Shown here in pieces: positions 6,422 to 12,445 of a stretch of DNA of 13,485 bases; within the stretch, counting starts at the first letter, position 1; every line of letters starts with the position of its first letter. The DNA is taken from the NCBI GenBank assembly GCA_013694495.1, contig JACDCH010000503.1:1-13485 (forward strand), written 5' to 3'. The notes beneath the pieces were generated by a model. It was given only the letters and a program-made list of their open reading frames with translations, made no database searches and was not told the origin of the DNA. This DNA is from Acidimicrobiia bacterium. GTDB taxonomy: Bacteria > Actinomycetota > Acidimicrobiia > Acidimicrobiales > JACDCH01. Made by a program: the position numbers and the translations under genes.

Positions 6422-6946
6422 CTAGCCGTGGAGGCCGGGGAGGGTGTCGGCGAGGAAGGCGGCGATGCGCTGCAGGCCCTCGGGGTCGTCGGCGCCGGCA
6501 CCGGCCTGGACCTGGAACGAACGGCCGTCGTCGAGAAGCACCTCGACGGCGCGGGCGTTCGGCGGGAAGGACTCGAACGCCCCGGCGCCGATGCCGTCGA
6601 TGATGGCCGACTCATCCGCGTCCTGCAGGGCCTGGCGATAACTGAAGTCGTCGAACCGGTAGGTGAGATACAGCACACCGCTGTCGGGGGCCGCGTAGCG
6701 GCACCCGGGCACAGCGAACGGGTCCTCCTCCTCGATCGTGAACTCGAGACCCGCCGCCTCGCTGATGTCAGCGACCGGGATCATCCCGCAGTTGTCCTCA
6801 GGGAAGGCCGCTGACGACGGGCCCAGCCCGCTCGCGGCGGCAGCGGTCGTCTCCGGCGAGGTCGACTCGGCATCGTCGCCGCTCCCGCCGCAACCGGCGG
6901 CGAGGACGCCGATCAACAGGATCGAGCTGGTTCGGACGCGAGTCAT
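6422..6946 (-). CDS. Secreted lipoprotein, DUF3558-like
   Basis: This 174-residue protein starts at ATG 6946, chosen because AGGAG (plus-strand CTCCT, 6953-6957) sits 6 bases upstream; the ATG two codons earlier touches the SD and longer forms have no RBS. Residues 1-19 are a lipoprotein signal, SSILLIGVLAAGC, with the lipobox Cys at 19. A Gly/Ser/Thr/Ala-rich linker (20-48) follows, then a folded domain with two cysteines (Cys53 in DNCGMIP and Cys82 in PGCRYA) that could form a disulfide. The pattern of C..I-x-V..I-x-E-A-x-G-x-x-F, then C-x-Y, then a late G-x-G-A-F resembles the actinobacterial DUF3558 lipoproteins of unknown role. It should be anchored on the outer face of the membrane. It is monocistronic, with decayed sequence downstream and a divergent toxin-antitoxin operon upstream. 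Confidence 0.75.
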   Translation of the reverse strand: MTRVRTSSILLIGVLAAGCGGSGDDAESTSPETTAAAASGLGPSSAAFPEDNCGMIPVADISEAAGLEFTIEEEDPFAVPGCRYAAPDSGVLYLTYRFDDFSYRQALQDADESAIIDGIGAGAFESFPPNARAVEVLLDDGRSFQVQAGAGADDPEGLQRIAAFLADTLPGLHG

Positions 6947-7179
6947 TTGCATCTCCTGGGCTGGTTCGTGCGAGGAGGATGGACCTCGACCGCGGGAGAG
7001 AACGTAAGCCCCACCGGCCCCCCGACGAATCAGGCACTTCCCTACATCGAGGCACGAAGGTGGGATGTTCGACAGCGCCGAACAGCGTGCAGGACCCATC
7101 AATCGTGGGCGCGCAATGTTGTTGACCCACCTTTCGTGGACCCGGGTTGAGGATACGTCCGTACTGCCATTGTGATGCC
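6947..7179. promoter_or_regulatory. Divergent spacer holding promoters of the lipoprotein and TA genes
   Basis: This 233-base spacer must hold both promoters. The lipoprotein SD (AGGAG) lies at its left end. Toward the antitoxin, TTGACC at 7122-7127 is a good -35 match, but the nearest -10-like box (GATACG, 7152-7157) is 24 bases away, so I do not assign a promoter with confidence. No longer inverted repeat was seen. Confidence 0.3.
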
Positions 7180-7458
7180 ATGACGATCGCCAAGGACGAT
7201 CGGCTCCAGATCCGGGTCGACCCGCGGGAGAAGCGGCTCCTCGAGCGCGCTGCTGCCGTGTCGCACGTGTCGGTGTCGGCCTTCGTGCTCCAGTCCGCGG
7301 CAGCGCAGGCGGCTGCGGTGCTCGCCGAGCGACCGTTGATCGAGCTCGGTCCGGAGGCGTCCGCAGCGTTCACCGCAGCGCTCGACGCTCCCGCCGCGGT
7401 GAACGAGCGCCTCGCCGCCGCCCTGTCACGGCCGCGGAAGTTCCGCTGGCTTGACTGA
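7180..7458 (+). CDS. DUF1778 family antitoxin (TacA-like)
   Basis: This is a 92-residue protein. ATG 7180 was chosen over an in-frame TTG at 7147 because the family motif starts soon after it. Residues 8-48 form a ribbon-helix-helix: strand RLQIRVDPREK followed by two helices, LLERAAAVSHVS and VSAFVLQSAAAQAAAVL. The C-terminal part (53-92, with ELGPEASAAFTAALDAPA and SRPRKFRW) is the segment that in TacA proteins wraps around and blocks the acetyltransferase toxin. The next gene, an acetyltransferase, overlaps it by 8 bases, the classic layout of these type II pairs. In the known family the pair represses its own promoter through the RHH domain, so autoregulation is expected in the upstream spacer. 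Confidence 0.88.
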   Translation: MTIAKDDRLQIRVDPREKRLLERAAAVSHVSVSAFVLQSAAAQAAAVLAERPLIELGPEASAAFTAALDAPAAVNERLAAALSRPRKFRWLD

Positions 7459-7969
7459 GGTTCGTCGCCCGGAGCCGCTCGACTCCAAGCGCCACGACCG
7501 GTCAGCTTTCGACTCGGGCGCGCCGGAGCTGGACGACTGGCTCCGGCGCTATGCGACGCAGAACCGCAGGGGCAACACCGCGGCGACGTGGGTGGTCACG
7601 GACCGCAACTCGATCGTCGTCGGCTACGTGAGCCTCTCGATGACCGGCATCGATCGCTCGACCCCACCAGCGCTGGTCGCGCAGCACGCACCGGACCCGG
7701 TTCCTGCCCTACTGATCGGGCGTCTGGCCGTCGATCGATCGGTCGGTCTCGGCATCGGCACAGCACTCGTCGCCCACGTCCTTGCGACAGCGGTCAGCCT
7801 CAACGACCAGGCCGCCTGTCGAGCCGTGGTTGTCACCGCGCTCGACGACGCAGCCAGGTCGTGGTGGGAGCGACTCGGGTTCCACCCCTTCGCCCCCGGC
7901 GACCCATCGGCGTTCGATCTCTACCTGCTCACCACCGAGATCGCGACGACCCTCCAGTCGCTCTCCTGA
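7451..7969 (+). CDS. GNAT-family acetyltransferase toxin (TacT-like)
   Basis: This 172-residue protein starts at TTG 7451 inside the last codons of the antitoxin (8-base overlap), which suggests translational coupling. GNAT features are clear: the N-terminal F-D-S-G-A-P-E-L-D-D-W-L motif (20-31) of this toxin group, the beta strand IVVGYVSLSM, LLIGRLAVDRSVGLGIGTAL (88-107) with the acetyl-CoA loop R-x2-G-x-G-x-G, and the C-terminal SWWERLGFHPF (137-147) and DLYLLTTEI. Known relatives (TacT, AtaT, ItaT) acetylate the amino group of charged tRNAs and stop translation. In TacT the catalytic Tyr lies in an F-Y-x3-G-F motif; here the same place reads W-W-E-R-L-G-F, so Trp139 replaces it. The enzyme may be altered or inactive, or may belong to a branch with another mechanism. 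Confidence 0.85.
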   Translation: MTEVRRPEPLDSKRHDRSAFDSGAPELDDWLRRYATQNRRGNTAATWVVTDRNSIVVGYVSLSMTGIDRSTPPALVAQHAPDPVPALLIGRLAVDRSVGLGIGTALVAHVLATAVSLNDQAACRAVVVTALDDAARSWWERLGFHPFAPGDPSAFDLYLLTTEIATTLQSLS

Positions 7970-8299
7970 CCGCGCCGAGAACCCGGATAGACCGCATCCG
8001 CAACGGTCGCCCTGAAGTGGCCGTCGACCCTCGCTACTCTGCTGCTACTCAAACTCCAACGGAACAGCTCGATATCGGGCGGGTACGGCTGCTCGGTTGG
8101 TCGGCGGGGGGCCCGTGGGCGGGCGGTCTCCAGCGGCTCAGGCGGTTCCAGCGGCAGTCGAAGTGAAGCGCCCCGGGTTGCATAGAGGCTCGGTGGTTTG
8201 GGTGGTGGCCGACTGAGCGACCGGTTCGCTGGGGTGCTTGGTGTCGCCGGCGGTGTCGGCGGTGTCCGCGGGGCTCTCCGTGGCGCTGAGCGTCGCACG

Positions 8300-8512
8300 C
8301 TTGTCGGCGCCGTAGACGGCCAGGTTCTGTTCCCACACCCGCAGCACCTCGGGCTTGAGGGTCGCATCACGCAGCGCCCGAGGCGACGGGGGCCGCTTCT
8401 TCGCGGCGTGGTAGCCGGACGGGGCGATCGGCAGCACCGCGCAGATCGGCTCGATCCCCCACAGCAGTTGCCCGCTGCGACGGCCCCGGTGTTCATCGAT
8501 GAACCGGATCAT
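8300..8512 (-). pseudogene. IS3-family transposase OrfB, N-terminal remnant
   Basis: Starting at ATG 8512, overlapping the OrfA stop in the -1 frame as usual for IS3, the reading is MIRFIDEHR, then an extra GRRSGQLLW, then GIEPICAVLPIAPSGYHAAK, KRPPSPRALRD and LAVYGADK. This is the HTH-like N-terminal region of OrfB. After Lys (8300) similarity stops and a Thr/Ser/Pro-rich sequence runs to the terminal repeat, which in another frame reads PSLYATRGASL, a typical OrfB C-terminal tail. The catalytic rve/DDE core (normally about 200 residues) is absent. The nine-residue insertion GRRSGQLLW is not expected in relatives I know. Confidence 0.7.
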
Positions 8513-8816
8513 CTCTTCGATTGGCGGTCGAGCTCCGCCCCGAAGAAGGACGCTGCCGCCTTCAATATGTCGCCGGTTCGGCGCAGCTCGGCGTTCTCGC
8601 GCTTGAGGCGCTTGAGCTCGGCCAGCTCCTCGGTGCTCGCACCGGGGCGGCGGCCCTGATCGCGTTCGGCCTGACGGACCCACAGCCGGACCGTCTCGGC
8701 CTTCGGACCCAGCCTTTCCGCGACCGAGCAGGGGCTGCCTCCCACTGGGATCCGTACTCGTGACCGTGATCGAGAACCATCCGCACCGCGCGCTCGCGCA
8801 GCTCATCGGGATACTT
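8509..8816 (-). pseudogene. IS3-family transposase OrfA, frameshifted
   Basis: Two frames together give a typical OrfA. The first (8816-8736) reads KYPDELRERAVRMVLDHGHE then YGSQWEA. The second (8730-8512) reads CSVAERLGPKAETVRLWVRQ, ERDQGRRPG, the leucine-zipper stretch ELAELKRLKRENAELRRT, and DILKAAASFFGAELDR. In intact relatives the two parts are joined by one residue; here five bases (GCCCC) stand between them, breaking the frame. No ATG or GTG precedes KYPDEL in frame after a TGA upstream, so the start is also damaged. The GTG at 8745 could give a 78-residue peptide with the second helix of the HTH and the zipper. Confidence 0.75.
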
Positions 8817-8898
8817 GCCATTCGAGGCATCGCTCCATCCTTCTCAAAGGCTGGAGCCTCCACCAGACCCGGGGCGCTTCACCGGTGAGGCTCGGCCA

Positions 8899-9150
8899 TC
8901 ACCTGGCCATCACCGGGGCGTGACACGGTCCTGGCGCTGACCAGCAGCGAGCTCGGGCGCCCACTCGGGCCAGTACCGAACAGCAGGCACGATCAGTAGG
9001 AATAGCGGTCGTGAGAATCCTCGCCCAGACCACGGTCCGATCACCTCCGCCTGATGCTGTCCAAACGAGTATCGCGCCCGCGAGCAGGACGAATGGAGAG
9101 AGCACAACCTTCCATTGTCCTGCAGCGCCGTCGCTCCTCCTGGTCCCCAT
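8899..9150 (-). CDS. Doubtful small membrane protein
   Basis: From ATG 9150 the minus strand encodes 83 residues with one good hydrophobic helix, VVLSPFVLLAGAILVWTASG, followed by GDRTVVWARILTTAI. A different frame further on reads FSRPLFLLIVPAVRYW, which would be a second helix if a frameshift were corrected. There is no Shine-Dalgarno site, no recognisable family and no partner gene. It could be a decayed two-helix protein or chance. I list it because nothing else occupies this stretch. Confidence 0.2.
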   Translation of the reverse strand: MGTRRSDGAAGQWKVVLSPFVLLAGAILVWTASGGGDRTVVWARILTTAIPTDRACCSVLARVGARARCWSAPGPCHAPVMAR

Positions 9151-9426
9151 ACCAGAGCAACACCAGGAGTTGCTGCGAGTGACCGAGGAGCATCGAGCGG
9201 CTCGACGGCAGCGACGGCGATCCTCTGGCACCTCGAGGACGTCACTGCGCTGCACACCCTCAAGGTGCTGGTGGTCGATTCGGCGTGCCGAGGACGGCCG
9301 CTCATGCTCGATGGCGTGCAGAAGGGTCGAGGCCAAACATCGACCGCTACCCGGCTCCAGCGAGGACTCGACGTGGGCCGCCGATCAGGGAGCGTCAGCG
9401 AGAGCTCCCGAGGTTCGAGCGGCGAG
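9151..9426. other. Gap downstream of the sigma gene, nothing recognised
   Basis: Open frames exist on both strands, but their peptides are Arg/Ser-rich and look like G/C-driven chance frames. No hairpin terminator was found after the sigma factor gene, no tRNA-like fold and no repeat. Confidence 0.4.
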
Positions 9427-9954
9427 TCAGTCCTCGCCTTCGAGCGCTTCGAGCATGACTCGCATCCGTGCGAGACCGGTGCGTATCCGCGTCTTCACGG
9501 TGCCCTCCGGAAGCGCCAAGGACTCCGCGACCTGCCGATAGGTGAGCCCACCGAAGTACGCCAACGCGATGGCCTCACGCTCGCCTTCCGGCAACATCTT
9601 CATCACCGCGATCAGACGCTCAGATAGGTCGCGCTGCACGGCGTACCACTCCACCGTTTGCACGCTCTCGCACCGAACAGCGTGGACCTGTCGTCGGACT
9701 CTCGACTGCTCCGAGCGCAGCACGTCGATGGCTCGGCTCCGAGTCGCTAGCAGGAGATACGCCTGGAGCGTTCCCCTCTTGGGGTTGAACCGTCCGGGCT
9801 CCAAGCCGAAGCGAAGCAGGACGTCCTGCACCACGTCCTGGGCGTGCTCGCGGCCTAGTAGACGCGCAGCGATCGCGAGCATCGCGCCCTCGTGCGGGTA
9901 TGCGTCCGCTAGCGGTTCCGGATCGACAACTGCGTGAGCGCGCTCGTACGCCAT
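9427..9954 (-). CDS. ECF-family RNA polymerase sigma factor (sigma-70 region 2 and 4)
   Basis: This 175-residue protein starts at ATG 9954. AGGAG (plus-strand CTCCT, 9962-9966) lies 7 bases upstream and overlaps the stop codon of the anti-sigma gene, so the two are probably translationally coupled. Region 2 spans about 25-83 with LGREHAQDVVQDVLLRF and the RAIDVLRSE end. Region 4 spans about 118-168 with LPEGEREAIALAYFGGLTYR and the recognition helix LALPEGTVKTRI. There is no extra C-terminal domain. Together with the RskA-like neighbour it resembles the SigK-type branch of ECF factors. The gene follows its anti-sigma gene in the operon; in most ECF operons the sigma gene comes first. Its regulon cannot be read from this window. 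Confidence 0.9.
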   Translation of the reverse strand: MAYERAHAVVDPEPLADAYPHEGAMLAIAARLLGREHAQDVVQDVLLRFGLEPGRFNPKRGTLQAYLLLATRSRAIDVLRSEQSRVRRQVHAVRCESVQTVEWYAVQRDLSERLIAVMKMLPEGEREAIALAYFGGLTYRQVAESLALPEGTVKTRIRTGLARMRVMLEALEGED

Positions 9955-9964
9955 CGGCCATCTC

Positions 9965-10666
9965 CTACCCCGGGTCTCGTGATCCCGAAACCGTCGCCCG
10001 ATCGGCGGGCATAGGGTTCCCCGCCCGGCTCTCGGTGATCACGAAGTCGAGGGCGTCCGTCGGGACGGAAACGGCGACAATATCGGGGTCGCGACCTAGG
10101 TCGGTCGTCGCGACGAGGGCGCCATCTACCTCACCCCAGAGCTGGTAGGCCCTCCCCTCGGCAAGGGGTGTGAGGTTGTCGCTCCAGAGCACGCCCCGCC
10201 CGTCCGGGAGGACGACCAGATCGGCGAAGCGGTCGGCGCCGGACAACCGGATCCTCTGCGCGGCAGGTTGGTTGGCCACATCGAGCAGCTCGAGACGGTC
10301 CTCTACGGTCGCTAGACGATCGCGAACCCTCTGGTCATCTCGCTGGCCGAGCAGAGTGCCCACTCCTATCCCGAGCACCAACACTGTGAGCGCCGCCGCC
10401 AGGAGCTGCCAGGTGCGCATGCGCCCCGACCGAGCCGCTGAGCCCTCGACCCGAAGGCGGTCGAGGAGGGCTGACGGCTCGGCGCCCTCCGCAGCGAGCT
10501 GCAGGTTCGCGACCGGAGAGCCATACGACGCGAGCTCGGCCTGACAGATCTCGCACGTCACCAAGTGCGCCTCGAGCGCCACCCGCTCCGATTCGCTGAC
10601 CGCCCCGAGCGCATACGCGCCGACCAACTCGGAGAGCTGCTCATGCGCATGGGGGGGGTAGCTCAC
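9965..10666 (-). CDS. Membrane anti-sigma factor, RskA-like with zinc-binding N-terminus
   Basis: This 233-residue protein starts at GTG 10666; no in-frame ATG exists nearby. Residues 8-48 form an anti-sigma domain: LSELVGAYALGAVSESE and then HLVTCEICQAEL, with His34, Cys38 and Cys41 as the H-x3-C-x2-C zinc site. One membrane helix, TWQLLAAALTVLVLGIGVGT, lies at 85-104, followed by a short coiled coil (109-128). The outer domain (130-233) has LPDGRGVLWSDNLTPLAEG, RAYQLWGEV and VAVSVP, as in the RskA C-terminal family. In that family the protein holds the sigma factor at the membrane and is cut by proteases to release it. It lies 10 bases upstream of the sigma gene and should be its cognate inhibitor. 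The start has only a weak AGGCAAG upstream. Confidence 0.88.
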   Translation of the reverse strand: MSYPPHAHEQLSELVGAYALGAVSESERVALEAHLVTCEICQAELASYGSPVANLQLAAEGAEPSALLDRLRVEGSAARSGRMRTWQLLAAALTVLVLGIGVGTLLGQRDDQRVRDRLATVEDRLELLDVANQPAAQRIRLSGADRFADLVVLPDGRGVLWSDNLTPLAEGRAYQLWGEVDGALVATTDLGRDPDIVAVSVPTDALDFVITESRAGNPMPADRATVSGSRDPG

Positions 10667-10780
10667 AACAGCACTTGCCTACCCAAACGTCGGCGGATGC
10701 AAATGCGCACCTGCGGATGGTCTGCCCCGTGTTTGGCGACGTCGGTAGCCGGATTCTGATGCTGTCTCGAGGAGGGCAGC

Positions 10781-10885
10781 ATGGGACGACGGGGCTATCC
10801 GCCCGACTTCAGGCCGCGGGTCATCGAGCTTGTCGAGAGCGGCCGGCGTGTCGCGGACGTCACCGGCGATCTCGGCCGGCGGGTT
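10781..10885 (+). pseudogene. IS transposase OrfA N-terminal stub
   Basis: ATG 10781 has a good SD (GAGGAGGG, 10769-10776) and opens MGRRGYPPDFRPRVIELVES, then GRRVADVTGDLG. This is the helix-turn-helix start of IS3-type OrfA proteins (relatives read roughly R-R-x-Y-P-P-E-F-R, then V-A-D-V-A-R-D-L-G-V). After DLG the sequence turns into Arg-rich nonsense where relatives have the second HTH helix and zipper. The remnant has about 33 residues of an expected ~100. It differs from the OrfA at 8509-8816, so it comes from another element. Confidence 0.6.
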
Positions 10886-11441
10886 CGCCGCGATCTCACG
10901 CCTGGTGATGCACGTGATCTGCGGACGCGAGAACGAGGTCGACTGGGATGGTCACGCCGATCGTCTCGCGACGGCTCAGCAAGTTGTCGACGCGTTCGAC
11001 CGATTCCTCGGAGCACTCAGCTCGGCCGGGCTGACGACCGAGGCAGCATGGTTCAACGGCGTACTCACTGACGCCGAGAACGAGCTCGCTCTCTCGGCAG
11101 CTGGTGTCCATGGCCACGAGAAGTCCCCGCTGGTGGCCAGCGGAAGTCCCCACCTCTCACTGAAGCCCATCCACGCCAAGTGCCCGGATCGCCGGATAGT
11201 CGGCGATCGATCCTGCATCCCGTTGCGCATCACCAGGCTGTTGGGCGACGTCACAGCTCCACTGGCGTCGACGGCAGCCCAACCAACAGCGGTGCCACGT
11301 CGCCGTCGACTGCCGTCAAGCCCTCCCCAACGTCGTAGCGAATGCCCATTGCCACCTACACAGCTGCCCGCGATGCGCGCGACTCGCGGCAAGATCTCGA
11401 GGCGAGCTGACGACTGCCCCCCAGCGCCGGTTGAGTCGCAG
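10886..11441. other. Decayed region between the OrfA stub and vapC
   Basis: There is no gene I can name. The plus frame from ATG 10908 reads smoothly for about 65 residues (for example DWDGHADRLATAQQ, VVDAFDRFLGALSSAG and TDAENELALSAAG) and may be the end of a lost gene, but it has no SD and no recognised family, and it runs into the IS21-like repeats at 11111. The minus strand at about 11185-11290 offers VDASGAVTSPNSLVMRNG, also unrecognised. Confidence 0.3.
11111..11153. repeat. Two direct repeats resembling IS21-type terminal repeats
   Basis: TGGCCACGAGAAGTCCCCGC (11111-11130) recurs as TGGCCAGCGGAAGTCCCCAC (11134-11153), matching at 16 of 20 positions with a 23-base period. Repeated TGGCCA...AAGTCCCC units are what I remember at the ends of IS21-family (istAB) elements, where the transposase binds. 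No istA or istB sequence is in the window, so this would be an orphan end. Confidence 0.4.
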
Positions 11442-11873
11442 TCAGCGGGCGATGGTCCGATAGTCGAGGTTGAGGCTGGTGATCGCCGCGCGGATCCGTG
11501 GACCGTCGTCGCCGTCCCAGACGCAGAGTGGCCCGGCGAGATGCTCCGACGCCGCCACGCACTCGGCGCCAAGTGTCGACACTCGATGATCTGCCGCAAT
11601 CTCCGCCATGCGATACGAGATCGTCCTGATCGGGACGACCTCGATGCTGTCGGGCAGGTTCAGCAGCCTCGAGCCGAGTGCCCGCCGACGCTCGCCGCTC
11701 CAACCGCCGGTCAGGGCGCCGCCACGAGCGGCGACCACGCTCCGGGACAGCCGGTACAGGTACAGGTTCGTGGTCGCCGGTTCGTGAGCGGCGAGCACGT
11801 CCCCGAGGCCGGCGGACACATCATCGGCAAGGAGGTCTCGAAGGAGATGATCGTCGAGGATCGCGCGACTCAC
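11442..11873 (-). CDS. PIN-domain toxin (VapC-like)
   Basis: This 143-residue protein starts at GTG 11873, overlapping the antitoxin stop by 4 bases (GTGA). The layout of a PIN domain is visible: the N-terminal strand with paired acids AILDDHLL (Asp7, Asp8), a helix ending TTNLYLYRL (35-42), the middle LPDSIEVVPIRTISYRMAEI (73-92) and a C-terminal half GAECVAASEHLAGPLCVWDG (102-121) with Glu104 and acids at 120, 122 and 123. VapC enzymes are Mg-dependent RNases that cleave tRNA or rRNA. The second canonical acidic residue (usually a Glu near position 40) is not evident, so activity is uncertain. Size and operon position behind an AbrB-type gene support the call. PIN sequences are very diverse, so confidence is moderate. 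Confidence 0.65.
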   Translation of the reverse strand: MSRAILDDHLLRDLLADDVSAGLGDVLAAHEPATTNLYLYRLSRSVVAARGGALTGGWSGERRRALGSRLLNLPDSIEVVPIRTISYRMAEIAADHRVSTLGAECVAASEHLAGPLCVWDGDDGPRIRAAITSLNLDYRTIAR

Positions 11874-12106
11874 GTGGTGGCGAGGTCGGAGTCGTCATCG
11901 ACTGACCGCACGAACTCGGCGTGCTGTTCCCGAGTGACGAGATCATCGAGGAGCCTTCGGCCCTCGCCCTTGGGAACCGTCAACACCCCGAAGCCGAGAT
12001 CGATGACGTCAACCGGACCGCCGTCGTCCAGTTCCCAGCGATGCCGGACGCCGGCAGGCAGCGACATCTGCCCCGAGGCGGAAACGAGATACTCCCGAAC
12101 GCTCAT
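11870..12106 (-). CDS. AbrB/SpoVT-type antitoxin (VapB-like)
   Basis: This is a 78-residue protein. ATG 12106 was chosen because the AbrB fold begins just after it, although the frame is open to 12154. Residues 4-46 read REYLVSASGQMSLPAGVRHR, WELDDGGPVDVID and GFGVLTVPKG, the swapped-hairpin DNA-binding motif with the usual S-x-x-G-Q and L-P. The tail (about 47-78), RRLLDDLVTREQHAEF, is helical and acidic and should bind the PIN toxin. Such antitoxins bind palindromes in their own promoters, and an inverted repeat sits 13-41 bases upstream of the start. The gene overlaps the toxin gene by 4 bases, so the two are co-translated. Confidence 0.78.
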   Translation of the reverse strand: MSVREYLVSASGQMSLPAGVRHRWELDDGGPVDVIDLGFGVLTVPKGEGRRLLDDLVTREQHAEFVRSVDDDSDLATT

Positions 12107-12118
12107 GTCGACCACTGT

Positions 12119-12147
12119 ACTTGGTGTCGGAGCGATGAGTACCAAGT
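12119..12147. promoter_or_regulatory. Inverted repeat upstream of vapBC, likely operator
   Basis: ACTTGGT (12119-12125) and ACCAAGT (12141-12147) form a perfect 7-bp inverted repeat with a 15-base spacer, ending 12 bases before the antitoxin ATG. This is the expected place for an AbrB-type VapB operator. On the minus strand TTGGTA in the upstream arm could double as a -35 box, but the matching -10 is poor. Confidence 0.5.
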
Positions 12148-12219
12148 GCCACAACGCCTAATACACGGAGATCCATCTGGTACCGCGTGTCTTTCGCTGG
12201 GCTCCGAGAGCGTGCGTCG

Positions 12220-12396
12220 ATGAGCTTCGATCCTTGTCTGATCCGGTCCTCGACGGCGGCGGGTGATCACCGGTATTCGCTGGGTGATCCGCTGATCGAC
12301 TCGTATTGTCGGCGTTCGTCGCCGGACGGGCCGAGATATGACCTGAACCTGTGGATCGGCGATCCGTTCGAGGGCGCGACGTACCTTTCTCGTTGA
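12220..12396 (+). pseudogene. Possible tyrosine recombinase N-terminal remnant
   Basis: From ATG 12220 the plus strand reads MSFDPCLIRSSTAAGDHRYS, LGDPLIDSY, then CRRSSPDGPRYDLNLWIGDP and stops at 12396. Actinobacterial integrases often open with a D-P-L-x-D-x-[FY]-L-x-F-V-A-x-R-x-R-P-N-T...Y-D-L-x-x-F-F pattern. The missing middle appears in another frame as SAFVAGRAE, so one or two indels would explain the reading. No catalytic R-H-R-Y residues are present. It is a short relic at best, and a chance match is possible. Confidence 0.3.
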
Positions 12397-12445
12397 ACAA
12401 TCCGAGAGACTCCGGCGTTGGCGCGCCGGCGAGGAACGCACGCCG

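Larger units (their letters stand above)
8164..8881 (-). mobile_element. Internally deleted IS3-family element (about 718 bp)
   Basis: The ends are TGAAGCGCCCCGGGTT (8164-8179) and its complement GACCCGGGGCGCTTCA (8866-8881), matching at 15 of 16 positions, with the TG...CA tips of IS3 elements. Between them, on the minus strand, are remains of orfA and the start of orfB. A full IS3 element is about 1.2-1.5 kb; here the DDE catalytic part of OrfB is missing. No 3-4 bp target duplication is visible (AAG on the left, CCG on the right). The element cannot move by itself but could be mobilised by a complete relative. Confidence 0.75.

Noticed and set aside
5465..6814. Plus-strand frame of 449 codons running across the tRNA and its terminator
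   Set aside because: It passes through a structural RNA and a perfect terminator and has no recognisable domain; it is a chance frame in high-GC DNA.
8155..8890. Target site duplication flanking the mini-IS3
   Set aside because: The 3-4 bases next to the two ends (AAG and CCG) do not match, so no duplication can be claimed.
9115..9627. Plus-strand frame opposite the end of the sigma factor gene
   Set aside because: It overlaps region 4 of an obvious sigma factor on the other strand and has no motifs of its own.
10690..10720. Possible SigK-type autoregulated promoter (CCATCC on the minus strand at 10715-10720) upstream of the anti-sigma gene
   Set aside because: The -35-like box is present, but no CGAAT-like -10 box lies 16-17 bases downstream, so the match is not supported.
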